Part shown: positions 15,899 through 23,394 of the stretch, in pieces | Layout of the letters: the number at the start of each line of letters is the position of its first letter | Numbering within the stretch: position 1 is the stretch's first letter | DNA from: an uncultured Romboutsia sp. | GTDB taxonomy: Bacteria > Bacillota > Clostridia > Peptostreptococcales > Peptostreptococcaceae | Direction of reading: 5' to 3' | Length of the DNA: 38,950 nucleotides | NCBI GenBank assembly: GCA_937880075.1 | Contig: CALFLM010000042.1 | Location: 1 to 38,950, forward strand | Notes under the pieces: generated by a model | What the model saw: only the letters and a program-made list of their open reading frames with translations | Databases searched by the model: none | What the model was told of the DNA's origin: nothing | Translations under genes and position numbers: made by a program

Positions 15899-17020
15899 AT
15901 GAAAAATAAAAATTTATTACAATTTATTACAATAGCATTTTTCTTAATCTTTATTTTTAGTGTTCCTATAATAACACTCTTTACAAAAGATAAAAAAATA
16001 AGTGAAATTGAAAATAAAATATTAGCTCAACGTCCTAAGATATCATTTGAAAATATATCTAGTAAAAGATTTATGAAAAATTTAGATAACTATACATCTG
16101 ATCAATTCCCTTTAAGATCTAGCTTTATAAAGTTAAAAAACACTTATAGTTATATAATAGGTCAAAGAGAATTTAGAGATATTTATGTTGGAAAAGATAA
16201 TAGACTTATGGAAAAATATAAATTTAATAAAGAATCTGTAGATAAAAATATTTCTAATATATTAAAAATATCATCATATATGTATGAAAATAAAAATATA
16301 AAATCAAAATTAATGATAATTCCTACATCTATAGCTTTTTATAAAAATGATTTACCATCATTTTCTATAAGTTATAGTCAAAAAAATAGCTTAGAATATA
16401 TAAATAACAGCGTTTTAAATTATGATTATTTAAGTTTTTATACTCCTTATAATATCTTAAATAAAAATAAAGATAAATATATATACTATAATACAGACCA
16501 CCATTGGACTCAACTCGGTGCTTATCTTGCTTATTTAGATATGTTTAATTATAAGTATGATGATAAAATACTTTTTAATAATTATAATAAAGTATCTGAT
16601 GATTTTTATGGTACTTATTATTCTAAAGCTTTATTATCTATGATTAAAGGTGATTCAATATATTCATATAGTAATTTTAATAACTTTAAAATAGAAGTAG
16701 ACTTTAATAAAACTTATAATACTCTTTATGATAATAATAAGCTTAATGGCAAAAACAAATATCAATATTTCTTACATGGAGATCCTTCTTTTGCTGTGAT
16801 TTATGGAAATAAAAATAAATCTAATGAAGTTATAGTATTTAAAGATTCATATGCTCATAATTTCTTACCATTTTTAACTAATAATTATGGTAAAATTCAT
16901 ATTGTTGATCCTAGGTATTATAATATTGATTTAGAAAATTATTTAAATAAAAATCCTAATATTACTGAAGCTTTATTTATCAATAATATTCAATCATTTG
17001 ATTCTACATTATATAAATAA
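15899..17020 (+). CDS. DHHW family protein (AlgX/AlgJ-like acyl transfer partner)
   Basis: The protein has 373 residues with one N-terminal membrane segment (about 8-29), placing the rest outside the cell. The SGNH-like catalytic signature is at D200-H201-H202-W203 in TDHHWTQLGAY, and the presumed serine is in VFKDSYAHNF near residue 317. N-terminal EIENKILAQRP and FPLRSSF are also usual for DHHW proteins. The family takes acyl groups exported by the MBOAT partner and places them on a polysaccharide. It begins 15 bp after the MBOAT stop behind GGAAGTTGGTGA. It ends immediately before a copy of the 98-bp palindromic element. Confidence 0.85.
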   Translation: MKNKNLLQFITIAFFLIFIFSVPIITLFTKDKKISEIENKILAQRPKISFENISSKRFMKNLDNYTSDQFPLRSSFIKLKNTYSYIIGQREFRDIYVGKDNRLMEKYKFNKESVDKNISNILKISSYMYENKNIKSKLMIIPTSIAFYKNDLPSFSISYSQKNSLEYINNSVLNYDYLSFYTPYNILNKNKDKYIYYNTDHHWTQLGAYLAYLDMFNYKYDDKILFNNYNKVSDDFYGTYYSKALLSMIKGDSIYSYSNFNNFKIEVDFNKTYNTLYDNNKLNGKNKYQYFLHGDPSFAVIYGNKNKSNEVIVFKDSYAHNFLPFLTNNYGKIHIVDPRYYNIDLENYLNKNPNITEALFINNIQSFDSTLYK

Positions 17021-17024
17021 TTAA

Positions 17025-17122
17025 GGGGCTTTCGCATTAAGAGTAAATAATACAATATATAGTTATGCATAATTTGAATTAGCACAACATATTGTATATA
17101 ATTTTTTTAGTGCGATAGCCCC
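17025..17122 (+). repeat. 98-bp MITE-like palindromic element, copy B
   Basis: The reverse complement of this segment matches copy A (375-472) nearly base for base. Ends read GGGGCTTTCGCATTAA on the plus strand and GGGGCTATCGCACTAA on the minus strand. It starts 4 nt after the DHHW stop codon and ends in CCCCTTTC, so it could terminate the plus-strand operon, as copy A could for hpt. Confidence 0.8.
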
Positions 17123-17126
17123 TTTC

Positions 17127-17151
17127 AGAGAGTAGACAAAGTCTACTCTCT
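17127..17151. terminator. Perfect hairpin between convergent DHHW and dut genes
   Basis: AGAGAGTAGAC pairs perfectly with GTCTACTCTCT around an AAA loop. No clear T tract follows on either strand, so it may be a weak or factor-assisted terminator. Confidence 0.55.
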
Positions 17152-17197
17152 AAATCTAATATTGTGAGATAGCTTCTTTTTCTATACCCTAATACTA

Positions 17198-17662
17198 CTA
17201 CTTTGTATTAATAGTTGTACCAGTCGAGCCAAATCCACCCTCTCCTCTAACAGTATTATTTACTTCTTCAACTTCTACAAAAGTACAGTTATAAACTCTT
17301 CTTAAAACCCCTTGAGCTAGCTTAGTGTGTTTTGGTATAGTTATTTCGAAATCTTCTTCATTTTTAAACATTATACCAAGTTCACCCCTATAATCCATAT
17401 CAACAGTTCCTTCAAATACTGTTATATCCGCATTAGTTCCCGAAGTTGTTGGAACACCTTTTACAGTTATTCCTGACTTATTTTTTATTTGTATACCCCA
17501 CCCTTGTGGTATTTCAAATATTAACCCAGTTTTAGCTATTCCTTTTTTCCTAGCTGATACAGTTATATCTTCACATATAAATAAATCAAATCCACTATCT
17601 GTTGAATGTGCAAACATTGGTATTACAGCATCTTTATTTATTTTTTTTACATTTATGTTCAT
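17198..17662 (-). CDS. dut: Deoxyuridine 5'-triphosphate nucleotidohydrolase (trimeric dUTPase)
   Basis: dUTPase converts dUTP to dUMP and pyrophosphate, keeping uracil out of DNA and supplying dTMP synthesis. The 154-residue chain shows all five family motifs: AHSTDSGFDLF (I), IQIKNKSGIT (II), the VDMDYRGELGI core (III), IPKHTKLAQGV (IV) and the C-terminal RGEGGFGSTG (V), which closes over the active site. AAAGGAG precedes the start. It begins 15 bp after the nrdG stop and so completes an nrdD-nrdG-dut dNTP-supply operon. Confidence 0.93.
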   Translation of the reverse strand: MNINVKKINKDAVIPMFAHSTDSGFDLFICEDITVSARKKGIAKTGLIFEIPQGWGIQIKNKSGITVKGVPTTSGTNADITVFEGTVDMDYRGELGIMFKNEEDFEITIPKHTKLAQGVLRRVYNCTFVEVEEVNNTVRGEGGFGSTGTTINTK

Positions 17663-17676
17663 ATCAACTTCTCCTT

Positions 17677-18180
17677 TTAGCCGACCTCATACATTACTAT
17701 ATCATTGTTATTTAACGACTTATTTACATCTATAACCCTTTGATTAGAAGATCCCCTTAGCATGATAGATAAATTTTTCTTATCCTCTTCAAATTTTCCA
17801 TCGACTAGTACATCTACATACTTAAATATCTCCATTTGAGTATAGTCGAAATTTTCAACTATATATCCAGTCCATAAGTATATCATTTTTTCTGGGTAAA
17901 CTTCCTTAAATTGTTTGCAAAGTTCTATAACTCCTTTAACATTTTGAGGACAAAGAGGCTCTCCTCCTAATATAGCTAAGTTTCTTTTTATATTGTTTTT
18001 GTTTATGTTGTTTAAGATGTACTTCAAATCTTTATTTGTAAATTCTTTTCCACCATTAAAATCCCATGTTTCAACATTAAAACATCCTTTACAATGATGA
18101 GGACAACCTTGTGTCCATAGTGACATAGTTATACCAATACCATTTGCTATATCATTATCTTTTATCTTAGAAAACCTCAT
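17677..18180 (-). CDS. nrdG: Anaerobic ribonucleoside-triphosphate reductase activating protein
   Basis: NrdG is a radical-SAM enzyme that uses a 4Fe-4S cluster and S-adenosylmethionine to place the glycyl radical on NrdD. The cluster cysteines are Cys26, Cys30 and Cys33 in TQGCPHHCKGCFN. The SAM-binding GGEPLCPQN segment and the C-terminal RGSSNQRVIDV are also visible. It has 167 residues from the ATG at 18180, which follows GGAAGTGATTAT; a frame to 18222 overlaps nrdD and is not used. It starts 16 bp after the nrdD stop. Confidence 0.95.
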   Translation of the reverse strand: MRFSKIKDNDIANGIGITMSLWTQGCPHHCKGCFNVETWDFNGGKEFTNKDLKYILNNINKNNIKRNLAILGGEPLCPQNVKGVIELCKQFKEVYPEKMIYLWTGYIVENFDYTQMEIFKYVDVLVDGKFEEDKKNLSIMLRGSSNQRVIDVNKSLNNNDIVMYEVG

Positions 18181-18196
18181 ATAATCACTTCCAATC

Positions 18197-19153
18197 TTAT
18201 AAATGTAGAATTCTTTGTCCAATTTCTTGCGTACGGCCTTTACTCCACATATTAGATCCTATATATCCACAAGTTCTTCTCATAACTTGCATTTCTTCTT
18301 TTTCTCTGTTACCACAATTTGGGCAATACCATTCTAAATTATTGTCTAGTAATATTTCACCTTCATATCCACACTTAAAACATATATCTGGTTTAGTATT
18401 TATTTCAGCATATTGTATATTATGGTAAATATAATTTATTATTTGTTCAACTGCGGTTAAGTTTTTACTCATATCTGGTACTTCAATATAACTTATACAT
18501 CCACCTAAGCTTATATCGTGGAATTGAGACTCAAATTGCAATTTAGAAAAGGCATCTATTTCCTCTGTTACGTGAACATGATATGAGTTTGTATAATACA
18601 TTCTATCCGTTACATTTTTTATTTCACCAAACTTTTGTTTATCTATTCTACAAAATCTTGAAGTTAAACTCTCTCCTGGAGTACCATATAGACCAAATCC
18701 AAGACCTGTTTCTTTTTTCCACTTTTGACATGTATTATTCAAGTGATGCATTACTTTTAGAGCAAACTCCTCTCCCTCTTTAGTTGTATGAGATACTCCA
18801 AGCATTACTTGTGTCATTTCATATACCCCTACATATCCTAATGAAAGAGTTGAATATCCATCTTTTAATAATGAATCTATTTTTTCACCTTTTTTAAGTC
18901 TTGCTATTCCTCCATGTTGCCAATGTATTGGAGATACATCTGATGTTGTTCCTAATAATAGGTTATGCCTAACCATTAATGCCTCTTTGCAAAGTTCTAA
19001 TCTTTCATCTAATATTTGCCAGAATTTATCCATGTCATTATTTGAACTAAGCGCTACTTGCACTAAATTCAGTGAAACAACTCCTTGATTAAATCTTCCA
19101 TACCACTTGTAATTTTCATTTTTATCTTTCCATGGTGAAAGATGTGATCTACA
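18197..19153 (-). CDS. nrdD: Anaerobic ribonucleoside-triphosphate reductase, exon 2 (C-terminal part)
   Basis: After splicing, this exon supplies the last 318 residues of a 709-residue NrdD and begins with Cys392 in CRSHLSPW, a conserved NrdD active-site region. Towards the end lie four zinc-binding cysteines (CFKCG and CPNCG), and the glycyl-radical Gly687 in RTCGYIGS. The exon starts at 19153. An ATG at 19157-19159 is intron sequence and is not a genuine start, because no ribosome site precedes it and the peptide would lack the ATP cone and much of the barrel. The nrdG gene follows 16 bp downstream. Confidence 0.92.
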   Translation of the reverse strand, partial: CRSHLSPWKDKNENYKWYGRFNQGVVSLNLVQVALSSNNDMDKFWQILDERLELCKEALMVRHNLLLGTTSDVSPIHWQHGGIARLKKGEKIDSLLKDGYSTLSLGYVGVYEMTQVMLGVSHTTKEGEEFALKVMHHLNNTCQKWKKETGLGFGLYGTPGESLTSRFCRIDKQKFGEIKNVTDRMYYTNSYHVHVTEEIDAFSKLQFESQFHDISLGGCISYIEVPDMSKNLTAVEQIINYIYHNIQYAEINTKPDICFKCGYEGEILLDNNLEWYCPNCGNREKEEMQVMRRTCGYIGSNMWSKGRTQEIGQRILHL

Positions 19154-20300
19154 CAACATTTATCCAATATTTCTATTGGGTCGGACTATCTCTTCACTCC
19201 GGTTTACCAAACCATCATCGTGCCTTGCGCTTCCATTGGTGCTTAAATCCAATGTACTCTACTCCCTTACATTAAAAATGTGGTTTCGATAGTCTCTACA
19301 CGTTTTCTGTAATAAATTCATCATAATATAGTACTCTTTTATTAGTTAAAGGAATGAATCTTTCTAGTTTTTTAGGATTAGTGTATACATCTCTACGTTT
19401 AATCCATAACTCTAAAAATGATCTTCCTACATTATACTTTTTAGTCATTATCTTATAGTATTCTGATTTATTTTTAAATTTCTCAACTATATTACCTTTA
19501 TCATCTATTATAATAACTTCTCTATAATAGTCTTTTCCAAGTTGGGATTTTATCATATTTTCTATATGGTCTTCTGTCTTAGGTACTCCTTTTAAAGCTT
19601 CACTAGTTTTCCTAATCTCTTCTTTACTTCTTATCCTTCCTTTTAATTTATTACTTATAGCTAATTTAACTTTATCAGATACATTCTTTCCATACATACC
19701 ATTCTTCTCACCCTTAAGTCCACCATAAAGTCTCATAGGATTTTTATCTCCTAATTTACTTTGTCTTATTTTTTCACTAATTATTTCCTTGTTTGGGTGA
19801 TTAGACAGTGTATCTCCTCCACACTTTCCTTTTACAGCCTTAGAATTATAACCATTGTTAACAGTATCTAATTTATTAATCCAATATAACTCCTTTTCAT
19901 CTAATTCTATCTGATTTTTAGCTATATCTAATTCTTCTATATAGAAATTTTCAATACCATACTTTTTAACTGCTCTATAAAATTTAGTGTCATGTTCATC
20001 TTTTTGATATCCCATGTGTCTACTAAATCTTTGTTTTAAAGTTTCTGTTGTCTGACCTATATACATTTTATTATTAATTTTACATGTAATTTTGTAGACT
20101 ATAAACTTTTTCATATATTAGCGTCACCTACTTTAAATTATAAATACTATAATGAATTATTTTTATTACAAAACTTCGCACGATATTACCATATCTATTT
20201 CGACTTAGGTTTCATCGTTAGCCAATAAACTTTTACTGACACCCCTTTAGCATGGGTTCACAAGGTTTTACATGAGCCGTAGTCTATATAACTATTATTA
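19154..20300 (-). ncRNA. Group I intron interrupting nrdD
   Basis: This is a 1147-nt insertion between codons 391 (GGT) and 392 (TGT) of nrdD. The 5' exon ends in U and the intron in G, as group I introns require. The guide GCUCAU (near 20270) pairs with the exon end AUGGGU, with the needed U-G wobble at the splice site (P1). The five bases just before it, CUACG, pair with the 3' exon start UGUAG (P10). P7 is GACUAUC (19294-19288) with GAUAGUC (19190-19184). P9 is CCAAUA-GAAA-UAUUGG (19179-19164). The segments CUAACGAUGAAACC and AUAUCGUGCGAAG resemble the P4-P5-P6 core of the phage T4 td intron, an IA type. The first intron codon after GGT is TAA, so an unspliced message makes only the N-terminal fragment. 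The subclass is not certain. Confidence 0.93.
19296..20114 (-). CDS. Intron-encoded GIY-YIG homing endonuclease
   Basis: The protein has 272 residues. The N-terminal GIY-YIG nuclease domain (about 1-90) has VYKI (6-9), YIG (18-20), the catalytic Arg29 region and Glu75 in DEKELYW. It continues into repeated NUMOD3 DNA-binding motifs (DKNPM, GEKNGMYGKNVSDKVKLAI, KLKGRIRSKEEIRKTSEALK, between about 120 and 195). A C-terminal NUMOD1/helix-turn-helix-like segment (DKGNIVEKFKNKSEYYKI) follows. Such enzymes cut intron-less alleles and so spread the intron. The frame lies between the P4-P6 part and P7 of the intron, and its TAG stop is 2 nt from the P7 strand. GTAGGTGACG precedes the ATG. All key residues appear intact. 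Confidence 0.9.
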   Translation of the reverse strand: MKKFIVYKITCKINNKMYIGQTTETLKQRFSRHMGYQKDEHDTKFYRAVKKYGIENFYIEELDIAKNQIELDEKELYWINKLDTVNNGYNSKAVKGKCGGDTLSNHPNKEIISEKIRQSKLGDKNPMRLYGGLKGEKNGMYGKNVSDKVKLAISNKLKGRIRSKEEIRKTSEALKGVPKTEDHIENMIKSQLGKDYYREVIIIDDKGNIVEKFKNKSEYYKIMTKKYNVGRSFLELWIKRRDVYTNPKKLERFIPLTNKRVLYYDEFITENV

Positions 20301-21473
20301 ACCCATTGGTGGAAATGTATTACCTTCATAGTTTTTCCTCATTATTTTAGCACTTTGATAATCAGGAACTAACCTCTTTGTATTACACTTAGCCGCTAGC
20401 TTTGTAATATAATCATACTTACCACCTTCTAAGCAGTTATGCTCATCTAACAGGTATACAAGCTTAGGGAATTCTTCTCCTATTTGTTGGCCCTTGTGAT
20501 TTTTCATTCCTTCTAATCTTTGATTTATCATTTCTTCACATATTAAAGCCATTTCTCTTTCATATTCATGACCTTCTTCAATTTCTAGATATATAGTAGA
20601 AAATGGTGACTGACCGTTACTTGTATGAAGAGTTGATAGTTGATACCTTATAGTCTGTATACCAGACTTTAATTCTTCTAACATCCTATCTTCTGCTAGT
20701 TCATGTGCCATTTCTTCAGAATACTTTTCTTTATATTTATTGAAATACTTATAATAAGATACCCTTAAAAATGGTGCTATATGCTTAATTGTTATAGTAT
20801 TTCCACCATATTGACCACTAGCTATTTGAGCTATTATTTGAGTAACTATAGTACAAGCTGTACTAAATGACTTTGGAGGCTCAACTAATTTGTTATTTAT
20901 TACCGTTCCATTTTGAAGCATATCTTCTAAGTTTATAAGCATACAATTGTGAATCGGCTGCATCGCATAATCCATATCATGATAATGAAGTACACCCTCA
21001 TCATGAGCATGAACTATATAGGCTGGTATTATTTTCCTTCTTGATATATCCTTAGATACTTCTCCTGCTATTAGATCCCTTTGTGTTGAAGCTAATACCC
21101 CATTCTTATTTGAATTTTCATTGATAACTTCTTCATTACTTTTATCTAAAAGCCCTATTATACTGTCATCAGTAGTATTTACTTCTCTCTTAAATGACTG
21201 TACTGCTCTATACCCTTCATAAGCTTTTGCAGTTAATTCATGCTTATATTCTATTAATTTGTTGTAAACCATATTCTCAACTTGACATACAGTTGGAGAA
21301 TTTTCATTTTCAATATAATTTATTTCTATTTCATTTGCTATTTTTTTAGCTATTTCTTCTTCATATATTCCACTTCCATATTTCATAGCTTTAAGTATTG
21401 CATCCTCTATTTTACATTTATTAAATTTAACAATACTCCCATCCCTTTTTATAATATTTAAACTCTTAACCAT
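20301..21473 (-). CDS. nrdD: Anaerobic ribonucleoside-triphosphate reductase, exon 1 (N-terminal part)
   Basis: Exon 1 encodes residues 1-391. NrdD reduces ribonucleoside triphosphates to deoxyribonucleotides without oxygen, using formate and a glycyl radical. The N-terminus (IIKRDGSIVKFNKCKIEDAI) is the ATP-cone regulatory domain. The barrel follows, with VHAHDEGVLHYHDMDYAMQPIHNC, SFSTACTIVTQIIAQIASGQYGGNT and QSPFSTIYLE, and ends at TFPPMG, where exon 2 continues with CRSHLSPW. The start follows AAAGGAGTATTTT. Taken alone the frame stops at TAA in the intron (20298-20300). The promoter carries two NrdR boxes. Confidence 0.95.
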
Positions 21474-21609
21474 AAAATACTCCTTTTAGCACTTTTTATA
21501 CATAAGACTTTGTAAAATAAGAATAATATTTTTAACAAAATTTTACTTTTATTTCAAAAAACCTTATTGACTTTTATTGCCATATGTGAGTTGTTTTTTT
21601 AAAACTAAA

Positions 21610-21664
21610 ACACTATATGTAGTATCTTAATAATCATTGTATGCTATATATAGTATAGTATCAA
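21610..21664 (-). promoter_or_regulatory. nrdD promoter with two NrdR boxes
   Basis: On the minus strand TTGATA, a 17-nt spacer and TACAAT form a good promoter (-35 at 21664-21659, -10 at 21641-21636). Two 16-bp NrdR-box-like palindromes, ATACTATATATAGCAT (21656-21641, within the spacer) and ATACTACATATAGTGT (21625-21610), lie 31 bp apart start to start, the usual three-turn spacing. NrdR is the dNTP-sensing repressor of ribonucleotide reductase genes, so this operon is very likely under its control. Confidence 0.85.
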
Positions 21665-21710
21665 GTATTTTTTCAATTCTAAAATTTTATTGTTTATCAA
21701 TATTATATAT

Positions 21711-21826
21711 ATATATATTCTAATAATAATTCTACATTATAAAATAATTTTATTGTTTATTATATTTTTGAACAATACAAAATAATAACTTTACCTAATG
21801 AAGTATTTTAATTAAAACTTATATAT
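21711..21826 (+). repeat. 115-bp AT-rich palindromic element, copy 1
   Basis: The left end reads ATATATATTCTAATAATAAT and the right end, on the other strand, ATATAAGTTTTAATTAAAAT. The two halves are imperfect reverse complements along most of their length. Shared landmarks with the other copies are TTCTACATTATAAAATAA, TTGAACAATACAAAATAATA and CTAATGAAGTATTTTAATTA. It lies between nrdD and the DUF4405 gene, upstream of the NrdR promoter. Confidence 0.8.
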
Positions 21827-21913
21827 TTTAATTAGTAAAAATCCATTTTATTTTTATAAATTAATAAGTATAATATAACTTTCATTTAAATTTAAATATG
21901 ATTATTTTCAAAT

Positions 21914-21950
21914 AAAAAAGTAGATATGGATAATTCATATCTACTTTTTT
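21914..21950 (-). terminator. Terminator of the DUF4405 gene
   Basis: AAAAAAGTAGATATG (21914-21928) pairs with CATATCTACTTTTTT (21936-21950); on the minus strand it ends in a T run. Confidence 0.9.
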
Positions 21951-21952
21951 AT

Positions 21953-22717
21953 TTATGCCTCTTGTTCTATTTTTTTATTATCGTTTCTCTTTAAGGTCGA
22001 TTTATTATATTCTTTTATAGCAACATCACTATAATGAGTTAATATTGTAAATATAAACATTATTGAACCATATGTTGTTACTAAATCTGTAAATGTAAGA
22101 TGTTCTTTTTCGTATCCATTGCCTTCTGAATTTTCTATATCTTGTGGTTTTATATGCTGAGCAACATATGTTAATGTGCTTTTTGCACTTACAAAATAGT
22201 CTTTTTTATATGTAGTATATATACCAAATATTAGTACTATTATAACAGAGGCATTTACTAAAATATTAGATACACTATTCCTTTCTTTTATCTTAAATAT
22301 TTTTTTAAACATACTCATTATAAAATTCCAATAAAGTCCTATATGAATACCAATTAAAGCTATTGATATGTATGAAACTCCAAAATGGAGCATCTTCCAA
22401 AACATTACCCTATCATAAGTTGTTGCTTTCATCATAAGCACTCCACTTGCTATTATTGAAAAAATACTTATAAATAAAAATACGCTTAGTATATATGATA
22501 TTTTTACTCTTAATTTTAATTTTTTATCGAATAACCTTTTACTTATATTTATTATCCATTTTTGGTTTAAAATCATATGCACTAATATAAATGTTGCAAA
22601 TACATACCCACCTATTATATGAAATTTAAAACTTATCAAATTTTTATTAAAAAAAGTTATAAATAATGTAGCCATAGCTATATCTAATACAAATTTTATA
22701 ATATTCTTTTTATTCAT
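21953..22717 (-). CDS. DUF4405 (cytochrome b-like) membrane protein
   Basis: The protein has 254 residues and about five to six hydrophobic helices. Histidines placed within helices suggest heme ligation: FHIIGGY and LVHMILNQKW in the first pair, MLHFGVSY and LIGIHIGLYW in the second, as in DUF4405/ferric-reductase-like cytochrome b proteins. The C-terminal part has an extracytoplasmic loop and a last helix. GGATGG precedes the start. A Fur-like box lies 35 bp upstream of the start. A decayed gene that is probably FMN-binding lies upstream on the same strand, which is a known pairing. An electron-transfer role linked to iron or flavin is an inference. Confidence 0.7.
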   Translation of the reverse strand: MNKKNIIKFVLDIAMATLFITFFNKNLISFKFHIIGGYVFATFILVHMILNQKWIINISKRLFDKKLKLRVKISYILSVFLFISIFSIIASGVLMMKATTYDRVMFWKMLHFGVSYISIALIGIHIGLYWNFIMSMFKKIFKIKERNSVSNILVNASVIIVLIFGIYTTYKKDYFVSAKSTLTYVAQHIKPQDIENSEGNGYEKEHLTFTDLVTTYGSIMFIFTILTHYSDVAIKEYNKSTLKRNDNKKIEQEA

Positions 22718-22751
22718 GATACCATCCTTTTCAAAATATACATCCCTTTAT

Positions 22752-22766
22752 TGATATTGATTTTCA
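22752..22766. promoter_or_regulatory. Putative Fur box upstream of the DUF4405 gene
   Basis: TGATATTGATTTTCA matches the Fur 7-1-7 consensus TGATAATnATTATCA at all but two positions. An identical 15-mer occurs at 23272-23286. Confidence 0.6.
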
Positions 22767-22853
22767 TCCTCGTATTAATTTTATAATTTTTTATAATTTT
22801 GTTCTTATTCTATATTTAGAGTTTATAAATATATTTGTATAATTTATTTCAAT

Positions 22854-22880
22854 AAAAAGCACTAGGAATATATCCCTAGC
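22854..22880 (-). terminator. Terminator after the decayed gene
   Basis: On the minus strand GCTAGGGATATATTCCTAGTGC forms a short hairpin leading into TTTTTATT. Confidence 0.65.
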
Positions 22881-22906
22881 GATATTTTCATTTAATTTTT
22901 TTTCTT

Positions 22907-23205
22907 CTATTGTCCATTTATTTCTTCAACTTTAGATATTTCATTTAAGTATTTTCTAGCTATTTCTTTTCCAATTTCACTTTTATAATCTACTGTATTT
23001 TTCATAGTAGATACTTTTCTTGATACAACTGTGATTTCTGTTACAGTATCTTTTAATTTAGTTATTAAACTTCTTAATGCCTATCAATCTTTTAAATATG
23101 TTATAAAATTTTGTGTATTATCTTCGAAGTTTATACCTTTGATACAGTATCCATAGTTATAACATCTGTATTGCTATCTGCATAAACCTTGTTATTATCT
23201 ACTTT
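22907..23205 (-). pseudogene. Decayed gene, probably an FMN-binding-domain protein
   Basis: No open frame spans this stretch, but coding-like peptides survive in more than one frame. The last one reads LKDTVTEITVVSRKVSTMKN then VDYKSEIGKEIARKYLNEIS and ends EEINGQ at a TAG (22907-22909). Upstream pieces are NFEDNTQNFITYLKD, followed by two stops, and NKVYADSNTDVITMDTVSKV in another frame. So there is at least one frameshift and several in-frame stops, with no N-terminus left. The resemblance to clostridial FMN-binding proteins that accompany DUF4405 proteins is from memory and moderate. A terminator follows it. Confidence 0.5.
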
Positions 23206-23271
23206 TCAATTAATAATAATTTTCATTCAATGTTGACTTTTTAAATTTTATACATTATATTATTTATTATA

Positions 23272-23286
23272 TGATATTGATTTTCA
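23272..23286. promoter_or_regulatory. Putative Fur box upstream of the AraC regulator and the decayed gene
   Basis: TGATATTGATTTTCA, identical to the box at 22752-22766, lies in the divergent region between the pseudogene remnant (minus) and the AraC gene (plus), 108 bp before the latter's ATG. Confidence 0.6.
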
Positions 23287-23394
23287 TTAACAACTTAATT
23301 ATATCTTTTTTATCCATAAAAGTTTTAAATATATTTCCATTTTTAATTATTTTTTGCTTAAATTTATTTTTAAAATAATTTTTAGGAGTTTTTT

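Noticed and set aside
19154..20300. IStron (group I intron combined with an IS200/IS605 element) as in C. difficile
   Set aside because: The only protein encoded is a GIY-YIG/NUMOD endonuclease; there is no TnpA or TnpB-like frame.
18197..21473. nrdD read as a frameshifted or pseudogenised gene with an inserted unrelated endonuclease gene
   Set aside because: The break is exact at a codon boundary, and P1, P10, P7 and P9 pairings all fit a group I intron at that site, so the gene is interrupted but not broken.
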